Notes: generated from the letters alone by a model not told the origin. A stretch of DNA of 64,000 nucleotides from Methylolobus aquaticus (GCA_004168015.1 SEYW01000002.1:171013-235012), one strand, 5' to 3'. Shown: positions 41,375 to 50,295, numbered from the stretch's first letter. Numbers and translations are program-made.

Positions 41375-41875
41375 ATGAAACAGTTTCGCGCGTGGTTTGT
41401 TGCTTTACTCTTGGTCGGTGGGTTCGCCATTGCCCCATCCGTGTCGGCCACGAATCAGGCCGATCAGGAGATCATTGCAACGCTGGCGGCGTTCCACGCC
41501 GCGTCTACGAACGGTGATATCGAAGCGATGAAACGGCTCACGTTGGGGGGTCCGAAAACTCTCGCCATCGGGACATCACCGGACGAGAAGTTCGTCGGCT
41601 ATGATGCGGTGATCGGGTGGTGGCAGGGATTGTTCGACTTTCTGGGCAGCGTGGGCTACCCGAACGGCGGGCTCCCGGTCACTCCCGCGGCGACTCCGCT
41701 GCAAGTCGGACACAGCGGTTCGGTGGGTTGGATTGCAGCAGAGGCGACGTGGAACTTCGCGAACGGCGACACACCGTTCCGAATCAGCCTCGTGCTGCGG
41801 AAGGAACATGGGAGATGGAAGATCCTGCAGCAGCATTTCTCGGTCGGGATTTCGAACGAAGACCTGCCGCTCTGA
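41375..41875 (+). CDS. Exported NTF2/SnoaL-like protein
   Basis: 166 residues from ATG 41375, where a typical signal peptide starts (FRAWFVALLLVGGFAIAPSVSA); upstream in-frame codons are not protein-like. The mature part has the cone-shaped NTF2/SnoaL pattern: IIATLAAFHAASTNGDIEAM, GYDAVIGWWQGLFDFL, and C-terminal RISLVLRKEHGRWKILQQHFS (abbreviated). Periplasmic; may bind a small ligand or have hydrolase-like activity, but no catalytic assignment is possible. Confidence 0.82.
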   Translation: MKQFRAWFVALLLVGGFAIAPSVSATNQADQEIIATLAAFHAASTNGDIEAMKRLTLGGPKTLAIGTSPDEKFVGYDAVIGWWQGLFDFLGSVGYPNGGLPVTPAATPLQVGHSGSVGWIAAEATWNFANGDTPFRISLVLRKEHGRWKILQQHFSVGISNEDLPL

Positions 41876-41966
41876 CAGCGCCCGGTTCATACTCTGGGGG
41901 GCCGGTAGACTTCAGGAGTTTACCGGCCCGGCTTGCATAAGCTCAGGCGGCAGCTACCGCAGCCCG

Positions 41967-41998
41967 CGTAGGTGCGATTAGCGCAGCGTAATCGGACG
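41967..41998 (+). repeat. REP-like palindromic element, left copy
   Basis: CGTAGGTGCGATTAGCGCAG followed by CGTAATCGGACG, containing the imperfect palindrome CGATTA-GCGCAGCG-TAATCG. It is the inverted partner of 42582-42613, with one mismatch in 32 bases. Such GTAGG(T)GCGATTAGCG...AATCG elements flank REP-associated transposase genes. Confidence 0.8.
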
Positions 41999-42042
41999 GA
42001 TATTGCCAATGAGGTAAGCTCGACCTCAAGCAAGATCCAAGT

Positions 42043-42575
42043 CATGCCCAACTATCGACGCGCCTTCATACCCGGTGGAACCTGGTTTTTCACGGTTTAA
42101 CCTACTGGAACGGCATGGAAACGGCTTGCTGGCGCGCGAAATCGAACGGCTGCGAGAAACCGTCCGGCGTGTCCGTACCCGTTACCCTTTTCGGATCAAC
42201 GCGTGGGTTGTCCTGCCTGATCATCTGCATTGTGTCTGGACGTTGCCGCCAGACGACGCCGACTTCAGCACGCGGTGGCGTCTGATCAAGAGCGGGTTTT
42301 CCCGTGCGTTGCCCAGGACCGAACGACTTTCCGATGTACGCAAAGCGGCAGGGGAGCGTGGTATCTGGCAGCGGCATTACCGGGAACACCTGATCCGCGA
42401 TGAAGTCGACTATCAGCGGCATGTAGATTACGTCCACGTGAATCCGGTAAGGCACGGTTTGGTGCAACGTGTGTCGGATTGGCCGTACTCCACATTTCAC
42501 CATTATGTTCGCCAGGGTATTTATCCTGCAGACTGGTGCGGCGACGTGTCTGGTGTTGTTGATGGGGATGCATGA
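42043..42575 (+). pseudogene. REP-associated tyrosine transposase (RAYT), frameshifted
   Basis: From ATG 42043 the frame reads MPNYRRAFIPGGTWFFTV and then hits TAA at 42098-42100. Removing one T from GTTTAACC (42096-42098) would continue as NLLERHGNGLLAREIERLRE, the normal family sequence, to the stop at 42575. The downstream part has the HUH-type motif LPDHLHCVW and the catalytic-Tyr segment DYQRHVDYVHVNPVRHGLVQ. The gene is therefore broken by one inserted base, or by a sequencing error. It sits between inverted REP elements, the expected setting for a RAYT that mobilises REPs. Confidence 0.88.
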
Positions 42576-42581
42576 CGCATG

Positions 42582-42613
42582 CGTCCGATTACGCTGCGCT
42601 AATCGGACCTACG
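42582..42613 (-). repeat. REP-like palindromic element, right copy (inverted)
   Basis: CGTCCGATTACGCTGCGCTA followed by ATCGGACCTACG. Its reverse complement matches the element at 41967-41998 in 31 of 32 positions. The two copies bracket the RAYT gene in inverted orientation, forming a REP doublet of the kind moved by such transposases. Confidence 0.8.
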
Positions 42614-42646
42614 TCGCTACGTCGCTGAACAGGGGTGCGCTGCGCA

Positions 42647-43663
42647 TCAACGCCGCTGCAGGGTAAAGGTTCCGGCCAGAGCCGGACACTCGAATCGACC
42701 CGCCAGCGATTGACCCATCGAGCCGATTTCGGCCGCGAGATTGCAGCTCCCCGACAGGACACTGCTGATGCGGGCGATGAGTTGAGTGCCGCGTACCTCG
42801 CCGACGACCGAACCGCGATCCCCACAGTTGTTCTCGAAAGCACCTGAGACCATCGCTCCGGTCTGGCTCAGGTTCAGCGCGGCATTGCAGACGTATTGTT
42901 GCCCGTTCAGTGCCTGTCCGAAGCTTTGGCCGACATAAATGCCGCCCAACGTTCCCCCCACAGCGCTCCCCCGGCCCGAGTCATCCTTGCCGCTCGTGTC
43001 CAAGGGGTCGGCGCGAACCGTGCCCGCTTCGCGCCCCGCGACCACTGCCATCGGCACCCCCCAGCCCCGTAAGGCCTGGAAGACGGTTTCGGCCGGCGTC
43101 GCCACCCCGGATTCCAGATCGTCCTGAACGATCATTCCGACCACCCGGCCGTCCTGCAACAGCGGGCCTCCGGAATTTCCCTCCTGCATCGCTCGATCGA
43201 GTTTCAGGTACCGCCCCTCCAGGGATGCCACGGTGGCGCGGACCACCGCCCAGTCGCCCTGACCGCGTCCGAAACCGATGGTCATCACTTCCTCGCCGCC
43301 GTTGAGTTCAATGTCGCGGGCCAGACGCAGGGGTTCCGGCTCTTCGCCGTCCAAGGCGTCCGTCGCCACGATCAGAAAGGCCAGGCCGCGGGCATCGTCG
43401 CCTTCGGTTTTTCCAATTCGGGCCGTCACAGGGCGGCTGCGCGCGCTGAAGAACTCGACACGCGGTGTCCTGTCGCCTGTCACGACGTGCGAGGCCGTGA
43501 CGATGTAGATCGAATGAGCGTCCCTTGCGACCACGAAGCCGGTTCCGGTCCGATTCTGCGACACGACCCGGACCACGGCTGCCTTGAGTTGCTGGACCGA
43601 CTGGCCGGCGGCGCTACCCAATCCGCCCAGAAAAATGGCGAGCGTCAGGATGATCCTGTTCAT
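42647..43663 (-). CDS. Exported trypsin-like (S1) serine protease
   Basis: 338 residues with a signal peptide (IILTLAIFLGGLGSAAG, cleavage about 20). The protease domain at about 25-200 has His59 in VTASHVV and Ser164 in EGNSGGPLL. The expected Asp position (usually DLAVL) reads GLAFL, although Asp89/Asp90 lie just before it, so the triad is unusual. A Ser/Gly-rich linker (about 220-240) leads to a C-terminal domain with beta-repeats and Cys residues (YVCNAALNLSQTGAMVSGAFENNCG, abbreviated). It is the third gene of a leftward set behind a secreted protein and a TIR protein, 51 bp after the TIR stop. Confidence 0.85.
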   Translation of the reverse strand: MNRIILTLAIFLGGLGSAAGQSVQQLKAAVVRVVSQNRTGTGFVVARDAHSIYIVTASHVVTGDRTPRVEFFSARSRPVTARIGKTEGDDARGLAFLIVATDALDGEEPEPLRLARDIELNGGEEVMTIGFGRGQGDWAVVRATVASLEGRYLKLDRAMQEGNSGGPLLQDGRVVGMIVQDDLESGVATPAETVFQALRGWGVPMAVVAGREAGTVRADPLDTSGKDDSGRGSAVGGTLGGIYVGQSFGQALNGQQYVCNAALNLSQTGAMVSGAFENNCGDRGSVVGEVRGTQLIARISSVLSGSCNLAAEIGSMGQSLAGRFECPALAGTFTLQRR

Positions 43664-43714
43664 GCTGTTCCTGTCCCTCCTTTCGAAGCACGGCCCGCGG
43701 GTGGATGCTTGCCA

Positions 43715-45280
43715 TCAGGCTCCGCGTCCCGAAAGTTCCCGGATTGCCTTGTAAACGGCCATGCCGGCGGACAGCGCCCAAAGCACCATCGCCGACAGGA
43801 ACCCGAGTTCCGCGTTGGCTCGGATACGGGTCAGCAGCGTGGGGGCGACTTCCCGGGTTTGCTCCCCGTCCTTTACGCGAATTCTGCCTGTTTTGCCGAC
43901 GAAGCGTAAGCGAAGGCCCGCTGACGCCGGGTCGCTGGTCAAGTGTGTGATGAAACCTTCCTCGAGCTCGTGCAGGGCGAGCAGATTCGTACTCAACAAC
44001 CTGATGGGGGCGATATTCGGAAAGTCAGGGAAACCCAGTGCACCCTCCGCGACCAGCGTCGATTCGAAGTCGCCTTCGCTGGACAGCTCGGTTAGGTCCA
44101 CTGCGGCGGCCGGTGCGCCACTCTTGGGGATCAGTTCGAGGGCGGTGGAGCCCGGTTGCGTCACGACCAGCGTCAGCAGTGTCGGGCGGGCCTCGATATG
44201 GAAGCTGGGATCGGTTTCGTGCATCTGCACGAGATAACTCGCTTGGGTCCAGTTCCCGGTGGCCGGAAAAGATGCCAGGGTCACGTACTGCGTCGCCAGT
44301 CGAAGCGCAGGGGTCAGGCTGACGACGGCCGAGACCGACTCGCCTTCGATGCCGATCGTCAGTTCAGGCCGGCCCGTGCGACGCGCCAGTCTGATCCAGT
44401 TGCCAGGCGCGGCCCGGAGCGCATCCATCGTTCCGGTGGCTGCGCCAGGCGTCGCGCTCTCGATCGTAAGACTCGGCTGCAGCTGGGGGTCGTCCGCGAC
44501 GAAGACGGCTTCTCCCGTCGCGGGTAGCGGATGCGGTCTGCGGGGCTCTCCTGCGCCGGCTCCTTCGGTCAGAGCCATCTGCCGGGGCGTGAACGATGCC
44601 CGGCGGAAATCCTCGACCCGCAGGGATGAAAATGCCAAGCCATTGAGCACCGGTACCTTCGCGTCACCGCCCACCTGCCATTTCAACTGCTCTACCAACA
44701 GATCGGCCTCGATTCGCACCGCCGGGCGCCACAAGATGGCCGCCAGCCCGGCGGCGCCGATCACAACCGCTGGCAGAGCGAGTGCAGCCAAGCGAAGGCT
44801 GATGCTACGACGCCAATAGGAACGCAGCGGGGATGGTGAGCGTGGTGCCGGTTCATCGGCGACCGTTGCCGCGCCGCTGCTCCCATCGAGATAGGCGTGC
44901 AGACTCGACACCAGGCGCTCGAAGCCGGGATGGGACTGCGCCGGGTCCGTTCCCGGCCACCCGGACAGATCTGCGGTCTGGATGCGACGGTAGCCGAAGG
45001 GCAGCGTGACCGGTTCCAGCATCGCGGGAAACAGATTGTGGCGGCTCAACCCTTCCCCGGTTTCGTCCTTGACCCATTTCGATTTCACGGATCGCGGCGA
45101 CCACAGGACGACGATCGATCGAGCGAGCCCCAACTGCCGCTCCAGTTCCGGGTCGAACTCGGTGCCGATGGGGATCTTCCGATCCCACCAGACGGACCAG
45201 CCGCGGTCTTCGAGCGCTGCTGCCAAGGCCTGGGCGGCAGGGCGATCCCCGCTGGCGTAACTGACGAAGATATCCGCCAT
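43715..45280 (-). CDS. Membrane-spanning TIR-domain protein
   Basis: 521 residues from ATG 45280. The N-terminal TIR domain at residues about 1-125 (DIFVSYASGDRPAAQALAAA; RKIPIGTEF; LARSIVVLWSPRSVKSKWV) has Glu73 in KWVKDET, the position of the catalytic Glu of TIR NADases. A transmembrane helix is at about 162-184, a beta-rich periplasmic region at about 190-490, and a second helix at about 493-513 (LGFLSAMVLWALSAGMAVYKA). The layout suggests a periplasmic sensor controlling a cytosolic TIR. Further upstream frame is out of character and is rejected. Neighbours: secreted proteins on both sides, same strand. Confidence 0.88.
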   Translation of the reverse strand: MADIFVSYASGDRPAAQALAAALEDRGWSVWWDRKIPIGTEFDPELERQLGLARSIVVLWSPRSVKSKWVKDETGEGLSRHNLFPAMLEPVTLPFGYRRIQTADLSGWPGTDPAQSHPGFERLVSSLHAYLDGSSGAATVADEPAPRSPSPLRSYWRRSISLRLAALALPAVVIGAAGLAAILWRPAVRIEADLLVEQLKWQVGGDAKVPVLNGLAFSSLRVEDFRRASFTPRQMALTEGAGAGEPRRPHPLPATGEAVFVADDPQLQPSLTIESATPGAATGTMDALRAAPGNWIRLARRTGRPELTIGIEGESVSAVVSLTPALRLATQYVTLASFPATGNWTQASYLVQMHETDPSFHIEARPTLLTLVVTQPGSTALELIPKSGAPAAAVDLTELSSEGDFESTLVAEGALGFPDFPNIAPIRLLSTNLLALHELEEGFITHLTSDPASAGLRLRFVGKTGRIRVKDGEQTREVAPTLLTRIRANAELGFLSAMVLWALSAGMAVYKAIRELSGRGA

Positions 45281-45336
45281 GGCAATGACCGATTCCGATG
45301 TTCTGGAACTGCCGCCGGTGCGTCGATTTGCGGACG

Positions 45337-46092
45337 CTAGTTCGACCCCGCGTAATAAAAATCCACGGTTTGCAGGATCGGATCGTTGGTGTCGGTGAAG
45401 TATCCGGACAGTCTGAGGCGGTAACGGCCCGGAGCCGCGTGGATCGATGCGGGGTTCCACCGAACGGTGAAGGCACGGCCGCCCGGTTGCCCGGGAAATT
45501 CCTGACGGTGGACTGCCGTGTCGCTGCCTTGGGGATAGATCGCAGCCGTGAGCTTCGCGTGATCGCGGGTACGGAAGGTGAACAGCAGCGGACCGTTGCC
45601 GGCGAAGCGGCCAGAGCCCGACAGATCCGCCGGCGCGACGCGTTCGTTCGAACTGGGGGCCGGATAGTCGCCCAGGCGAACGAGCGCGCCGAGGTTGGCA
45701 AGCTGGAGCCGTGGCAAGTGCGATACGACTTCTTGCGTCGGCCAACGGAATACGTTCGTTGCGCCCGGCTGCCACGATGAAGCCGGTGTGACGCGGTCCA
45801 ACCAGTAGTAGGTCCGGTACTCGATTTCACGAACCGTGATTTTTGGGCTGTCTGGCGAAGCCGACGGGTCGAGAAAGAAGGCCAGTGCCAGATCGTCGCG
45901 TGGGGTGACGGCGTTTTCGGGGTCGTGGATCGTCGCCGCAAGCAATTCGATACTGTTTCCGGCGACGGGCTTGGCCTTTATCCCCTCGGCTCGGTTGCCA
46001 CGGTCTTGATACCGAAGAGCGTCTTCCTGTGCGGATGCAGTCTTCGTCAGCAGTGGAAGAATGAGAAGGAGTGAAGTCGAAACCCAGCGCAT
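45337..46092 (-). CDS. Exported protein, first gene of the TIR set
   Basis: 251 residues from ATG 46092 (AGGGG 7 bp upstream; in-frame ATGs at 46107 and 46119 are less likely). Signal peptide RWVSTSLLLILPLLTKTASA. The mature part includes EIEYRTYYWLDRVTPASSW, FRWPTQEVVSHLPRL, GDYPAPSSNERVAPADL and LRLSGYFTDTNDPILQTVDF, reminiscent of two beta-sandwich domains. No family recognised. It ends 57 bp before the TIR gene, and the three leftward genes look like one operon. Confidence 0.78.
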   Translation of the reverse strand: MRWVSTSLLLILPLLTKTASAQEDALRYQDRGNRAEGIKAKPVAGNSIELLAATIHDPENAVTPRDDLALAFFLDPSASPDSPKITVREIEYRTYYWLDRVTPASSWQPGATNVFRWPTQEVVSHLPRLQLANLGALVRLGDYPAPSSNERVAPADLSGSGRFAGNGPLLFTFRTRDHAKLTAAIYPQGSDTAVHRQEFPGQPGGRAFTVRWNPASIHAAPGRYRLRLSGYFTDTNDPILQTVDFYYAGSN

Positions 46093-46351
46093 CACGAACC
46101 CCTGCATGCTGTACTCCATGTGAGTTCAAGGTCCATCGACTCTCAGCATACCACCCCGCATACCAGCGAAAGAATGGCTGGAAACTTCATTCACGGGTTA
46201 ATCAGCGAAAGCCGCTTCCTTTGCCGCCAGCGACGGGAGAACGTATTCGAAACAGGGGACAGGAGCGGAATCACACTATATTGATTCAGTTGCGGAGAAA
46301 GAGCGACGACGGTGGGGCCATCGATACGGGCACAGCGGCCGCATTGCCGCG

Positions 46352-46738
46352 TTGGAAGGGAGAGTGGCGGAGCTTACGGCGACGATCGTGCGGATTAGCC
46401 AGTTGATGGATTGGCAGGTGCCCCCGGTATTCGGCAGACCGATTCCCCAGATCGGCGCCCGACTGGAGCGGGAGAAAGGTCGAGCCGGGATGGTCGTCAC
46501 GGGTTCCGGTTTCATGCCCGGCGCCAAGGTCCGCATCCGCATCACGGACAATGCCAGCTTTCGAACCGAGGGGAAGGGGGAAGCCAATACCAAGGGGGAA
46601 CTGAAGCCGCCCGCGTACGTGGAAATCCTCATGGGAAAATTCAATCGAGAGCTGTTCGTGGTCGCGACGGATGAGCGGGAGGACTTGCATAACCTGACGG
46701 GGGTGCTCTGGAGCAACACCACACCGCGATCGAAGTGA
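46352..46738 (+). CDS. Hypothetical protein with IPT-like beta segment
   Basis: About 128 residues if read from TTG 46352; a GTG 12 bases later is an alternative, and the frame stays open some distance upstream. An N-terminal helix (VAELTATIVRISQLM) leads to a beta-rich part with VTGSGFMPGAKVRIRITDN, the IPT/TIG-like pattern of GXGFxPGAxVxI. Ends KFNRELFVVATDEREDLHNLTGV. Divergent from the TIR set, about 260 bp away. The start is uncertain. Confidence 0.6.
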   Translation: MEGRVAELTATIVRISQLMDWQVPPVFGRPIPQIGARLEREKGRAGMVVTGSGFMPGAKVRIRITDNASFRTEGKGEANTKGELKPPAYVEILMGKFNRELFVVATDEREDLHNLTGVLWSNTTPRSK

Positions 46739-46787
46739 GGCCGATCTCAGGTGCTACCCTACGGTCGGCGAACTTGTTGCGCCCGGC

Positions 46788-47151
46788 ATGGAATCGAAGA
46801 ACGCGCTGCCACCCACGCCCTATGAAGCGCTTGCCCGTCAGTTATGGCGCGCCTTTCGCGATCTGGCCCGGGCCGACTCCGGCTGGACGCGCGGTTTGCC
46901 GTCCATCTCAGCCGTCCTGCCGCCTCTGGGCTTCCAGGACGACGTTATGCCACGGGTGCTCGAGGTCCATGCGACGGAAAACACGGACGACTTTTCCACC
47001 GAGATCATTCCGGATCCAACCCTGTTGGCATAAGTCTCGCCGGGCGGGGCTCGAAACCTATCTGGCGGAGTTGGCAGCCAAAAAGCAAAGGCCGATGAAA
47101 TCAGCGGTGCGGCGGGCGCGGCGAGTGCCCGACCGACCAAATGCCTATTGA
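46788..47151 (+). pseudogene. Small gene, probably frameshifted
   Basis: From ATG 46788 the frame gives 81 residues (SKNALPPTPYEALARQLWRA; ARADSGWTRGLPSISAVLPP) ending IIPDPTLLA-stop at 47031-47033. Deleting one T at 47031 would join it to the next frame, which reads KSRRAGLETYLAELAAKKQR and continues to TGA at 47149-47151. The joined product would be about 120 residues. Coding-like composition on both sides suggests a one-base insertion in an intact ancestor, or a sequencing error. No family known to me. Confidence 0.5.
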
Positions 47152-47236
47152 CAAAAGTGGCAGAGAGGTAATCATGGGGTCGCCATGGGGCTTTGGCTGG
47201 GGGGTTGCACCTACTCAGAGGTCTTGAGGTGACATC

Positions 47237-48187
47237 ATGTCTGAACGAATCAGCCGCTTTCTGTTCGTTGCCGGGATGGTCTTGTCCACCGGCGTATTGG
47301 CCGCGCCCGCCAGAGTGGCGATCACATTGACCGGTTGCGGAGCGCGCGGGGGCTTCGTGTATTTCGGCAACGGCGGTGGATATCAACTCCCGGTCTACGA
47401 TTGTGCTGCTTCGATCAGCGGTCACGGTATCCTGCGCGCCGATCAGGTCAACTGCTGGGCTGAGGCCGAGCCGGGTACCCTGTTAAGCATCCGGGCCTAC
47501 CAGTTCTCACATCAGCATTCCTACCAGGCCCCTGGGGGCGAATACCGCTCCTGGCTGGTCAATTTTGTCGGTTTCAGCGGGCAGTGCTCGGGTTTCGGCG
47601 AGAAGCTGTCGAGTCCGTCGGTGTACGCCTGCAATTTTGCGATGCCACGGGATGGGACGTTTCTGAACCTGCGATTCCAGTCCAACCCGAGTTTTCCGGC
47701 CCCGCCCATGGAAGGTCCGGTGTGCAACCCGGCGCCTCCGCCAGTCGGTGGGCCCAACGGGGGTGGAGTCGACGGCGCGGCGCTGGTCGGGGCGCTCGGC
47801 AACGCCGGTGCAGACATCATCAACCGCCTGAAATTGGGTTTCCTGCTGCAGGCGACGGCGGTATCCATGAACCTGCCGACAACCAATGCGGACGGGGTCG
47901 TCAACTTCACCGTGGCGTATCAGCCTCCGGCCCCGGCACCGCAAGCCAGTGAGGTTTTCATCAGTGAGCCTGCGGCGGCTGTGGCGCTGCCGGTCATCGT
48001 CTCCCGTGGTCGCGCTGTCGTGACACCTCATCAGCCCCTCCTGGTGGAATTGCAGAGCACGCCCGACGGCCGGGCAGCCCTCAGGGGCAAGCAGCGGGCC
48101 CGGCTGTACGTTATTGCCAGCTTTCGCGCGAGGGGGGCCGCCGAACGCTTCCGCTGGAGGTCGCGCCGATTCGTGCTGACGCGTTGA
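47237..48187 (+). CDS. Exported cysteine-containing protein of unknown function
   Basis: 316 residues with a signal peptide (FLFVAGMVLSTGVLA, cleavage about residue 22). Six or more Cys residues (TGCGARG, YDCAASI, NCWAEAE, GQCSGF, YACNFA, VCNPAPP) imply disulfide bonds. A Pro/Gly-rich linker (about 152-178) separates an N-terminal Gly/aromatic-rich part from a C-terminal beta-rich part (FTVAYQPPAPAPQASEVFIS, PLLVELQSTPDGRAALRG). Function unknown; probably surface or periplasmic. Confidence 0.75.
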   Translation: MSERISRFLFVAGMVLSTGVLAAPARVAITLTGCGARGGFVYFGNGGGYQLPVYDCAASISGHGILRADQVNCWAEAEPGTLLSIRAYQFSHQHSYQAPGGEYRSWLVNFVGFSGQCSGFGEKLSSPSVYACNFAMPRDGTFLNLRFQSNPSFPAPPMEGPVCNPAPPPVGGPNGGGVDGAALVGALGNAGADIINRLKLGFLLQATAVSMNLPTTNADGVVNFTVAYQPPAPAPQASEVFISEPAAAVALPVIVSRGRAVVTPHQPLLVELQSTPDGRAALRGKQRARLYVIASFRARGAAERFRWRSRRFVLTR

Positions 48188-48368
48188 CGCCATTAAACAC
48201 GGTGCTCCGTCATCGACCAGTTCCAGTAGCTGGGGAGCGCTCCGTCCTGAACGGAGCCTCCTGGTCGAGCGCGTGGGACATGATCGCCGCGAGATCCCAG
48301 CAGGTCAGCGGCGCGGACGGATGGAACGTGAAGTCCATCCCCGCGATGGAAGGGGCCCCGCCGTTGGA

Positions 48369-50012
48369 CTAGAGCGTCGTGCAGCGACTGTTTCTTAGGT
48401 GCTCGTTTTTGGTCGGTACGATCACGCAGTCGTGATGTCCGCCGAAATTCGGCAGGAAACCGAGCGGTTCGAGCGTGTCCTGACGGAAGATGAAGACTCC
48501 CGCGGACAGGCGCTGGAACCCGCTGAAGATCTGGAACACATACTTGCCATCGTAGCTGACCGACATGGTTTGGCAATCCGGCCCGATGTTGACGAATTTC
48601 TTGATGATCTTCCAGGTTCTCGTGTCGACGACCACGCAGGAGCTGTTATGCGGCTTGGGGTAGAGCACCGACACGAACATCTTGCTGCCGTCGACCGAGA
48701 AGCACAGGTGAAATGGACTCGGGTATTCCCCCACCCAGGCGGGGTCTTTCACGAACGCGACCTTCTTCCACTTCCGCGGGTCCGGATCCGCGGTATCGAA
48801 GACGGCCATGTTGTTCTGCTGGATATTGTTCATCATCGTGTAGCGCGTTCCATCGGGAGAAAATCCCGCTTCGTGTCCCACACACTTGATGTCCTCGAAT
48901 CGGCACTCCCAGACATCCGGGCCGGATGAAACCTTCGTGATCGGCAGGTTGTCGGGCGAACCTTCGGGATTGTGCAGCACACAGACCGGTTCCCAGGTGG
49001 TCCGGTCGATGATGATGGATGACGACAACATGCGGATCACCAGGGAGGACCAGCGATTGCCCGGGTGGTGCACCACCGCATCGAGACCCGTTAGCGCCTT
49101 CGGATCGTCGCCCGGCAACTGACCCAGTTCGACCAGATTCTCCGCCATTGGCACCATTTCCCAGTCGATCTTGTTCCCCTTGGTCCCTTCCAGATCGAAC
49201 TTGCCGGTTTCCTTCGGCTTGATCAGGCGGGTCAGACGCAAGGTACCGCCTTTGGCCCAGTTGTCTTCCAGTGAACCATTGGACGCCTTGCCGATCCAGT
49301 CGGCGCGGAAGGCCTGCAGCACCTGTGTCTTTTGATCCCGTGCCGGTCGATCGAAGAAGGCGCAAATGTCCTTCTGGCCGTCCGCGGACGCGAAGCCGGT
49401 CGCATCGGGGTAGATCGTCGTATGCACTCCAAGGCCAATCCCTGTGCTCTCCGCCACGTCCTCGATCAGTGTCATCGACTGGCCGTCGAAATGCACACGA
49501 TAGAGATGGTTGCCCTGGCCGAAACGATCAAGGAGACCACGCTCCTTGATCTTGGTGTCCAGGCCATAAATCATGACGTTATCGCCACCCTGGGTCGAGT
49601 TGACGAACTCGAAGCCTTGATACGGATCAGCCGACGGATAGGCGGCCAGGTGATGCGAAATCGGGCAGGCATCGCCATACGTCCAATACGAGATCCACGC
49701 CAGGGTTCTCCCTCGGCCGAGATCGACCGCATGCGTGCCTCCCCCGAGTTTCTCCGGCGCGAGGTAGATGTAATCACCCAGGTCTTCCTTGCAGAGGCGC
49801 AACTTCGATGCATCGACAACCGCAATCCCGTCCTTGCCGCTGAGATCGGGCGGTGGGCTGGTCCCTGACCAGCCCCGAACATCGGCTTGCGCCGAGTTCA
49901 CCATCCCCTGCCACCATTGCGCGCCGAGTAGCGCGCCCGTGAAACCGCCAGCGGTGCCGAGGAAAGCGCGGCGGCTGACGGTTAGTCCGTTGTCTTTTTG
50001 TTCGGTAGGCAT
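48369..50012 (-). CDS. tcdH: Thiocyanate dehydrogenase-like copper beta-propeller protein
   Basis: 547 residues. A twin-arginine signal (SRRAFLGTAGGFTGALLG, Arg14-Arg15) directs folded export to the periplasm. The body is rich in short beta blades with His: GGGTHAVDLGRGRTLAWISY, CPISHHLAAYPS, EFVNSTQGGDNVMIYGLDT, GLGVHTTIYP, GNKIDWEMVPM, AVVHHPGNRW, GHEAGFSPDG, PSPFHLCFS and the C-terminal GGHHDCVIVPT. This series matches my memory of Thioalkalivibrio thiocyanate dehydrogenase, a tri-copper seven-bladed propeller that oxidises SCN- to cyanate and sulfur. I cannot align it here. It begins after GAGGTG, 6 bp before ATG. No cyanase is nearby. Confidence 0.8.
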   Translation of the reverse strand: MPTEQKDNGLTVSRRAFLGTAGGFTGALLGAQWWQGMVNSAQADVRGWSGTSPPPDLSGKDGIAVVDASKLRLCKEDLGDYIYLAPEKLGGGTHAVDLGRGRTLAWISYWTYGDACPISHHLAAYPSADPYQGFEFVNSTQGGDNVMIYGLDTKIKERGLLDRFGQGNHLYRVHFDGQSMTLIEDVAESTGIGLGVHTTIYPDATGFASADGQKDICAFFDRPARDQKTQVLQAFRADWIGKASNGSLEDNWAKGGTLRLTRLIKPKETGKFDLEGTKGNKIDWEMVPMAENLVELGQLPGDDPKALTGLDAVVHHPGNRWSSLVIRMLSSSIIIDRTTWEPVCVLHNPEGSPDNLPITKVSSGPDVWECRFEDIKCVGHEAGFSPDGTRYTMMNNIQQNNMAVFDTADPDPRKWKKVAFVKDPAWVGEYPSPFHLCFSVDGSKMFVSVLYPKPHNSSCVVVDTRTWKIIKKFVNIGPDCQTMSVSYDGKYVFQIFSGFQRLSAGVFIFRQDTLEPLGFLPNFGGHHDCVIVPTKNEHLRNSRCTTL

Positions 50013-50295
50013 CGCACACCTCTACGTGTCTTCTTCTTGTTGTAACGGGGATGGTTGCGGCGAGTTCCTGCATCGGTCGGTCAAACGATGGGCCCGATTT
50101 CGTGAACCAAGTCCACCGTTGGCGGCGGGTGAAACGGCCGGCAACCGCCATCGCTTGAACAACATAGCAGCAAAGGCGGGGGCATGACCAACGAGGAAGG
50201 CCAGGTCGTGGCGATACTCGAATGCACATTGTTGCCGGTCAGGGTGATGTCTTCGGTCGCCTGCGACCAGCGTGTGCCGCCGTGGTTTGTGCAAC

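Noticed and set aside
42647-46092. TIR set as a standard Thoeris or CBASS system
   Set aside because: No ThsA-like SIR2/SLOG partner and no cyclase gene is present. The membrane and exported arrangement does not match either system.
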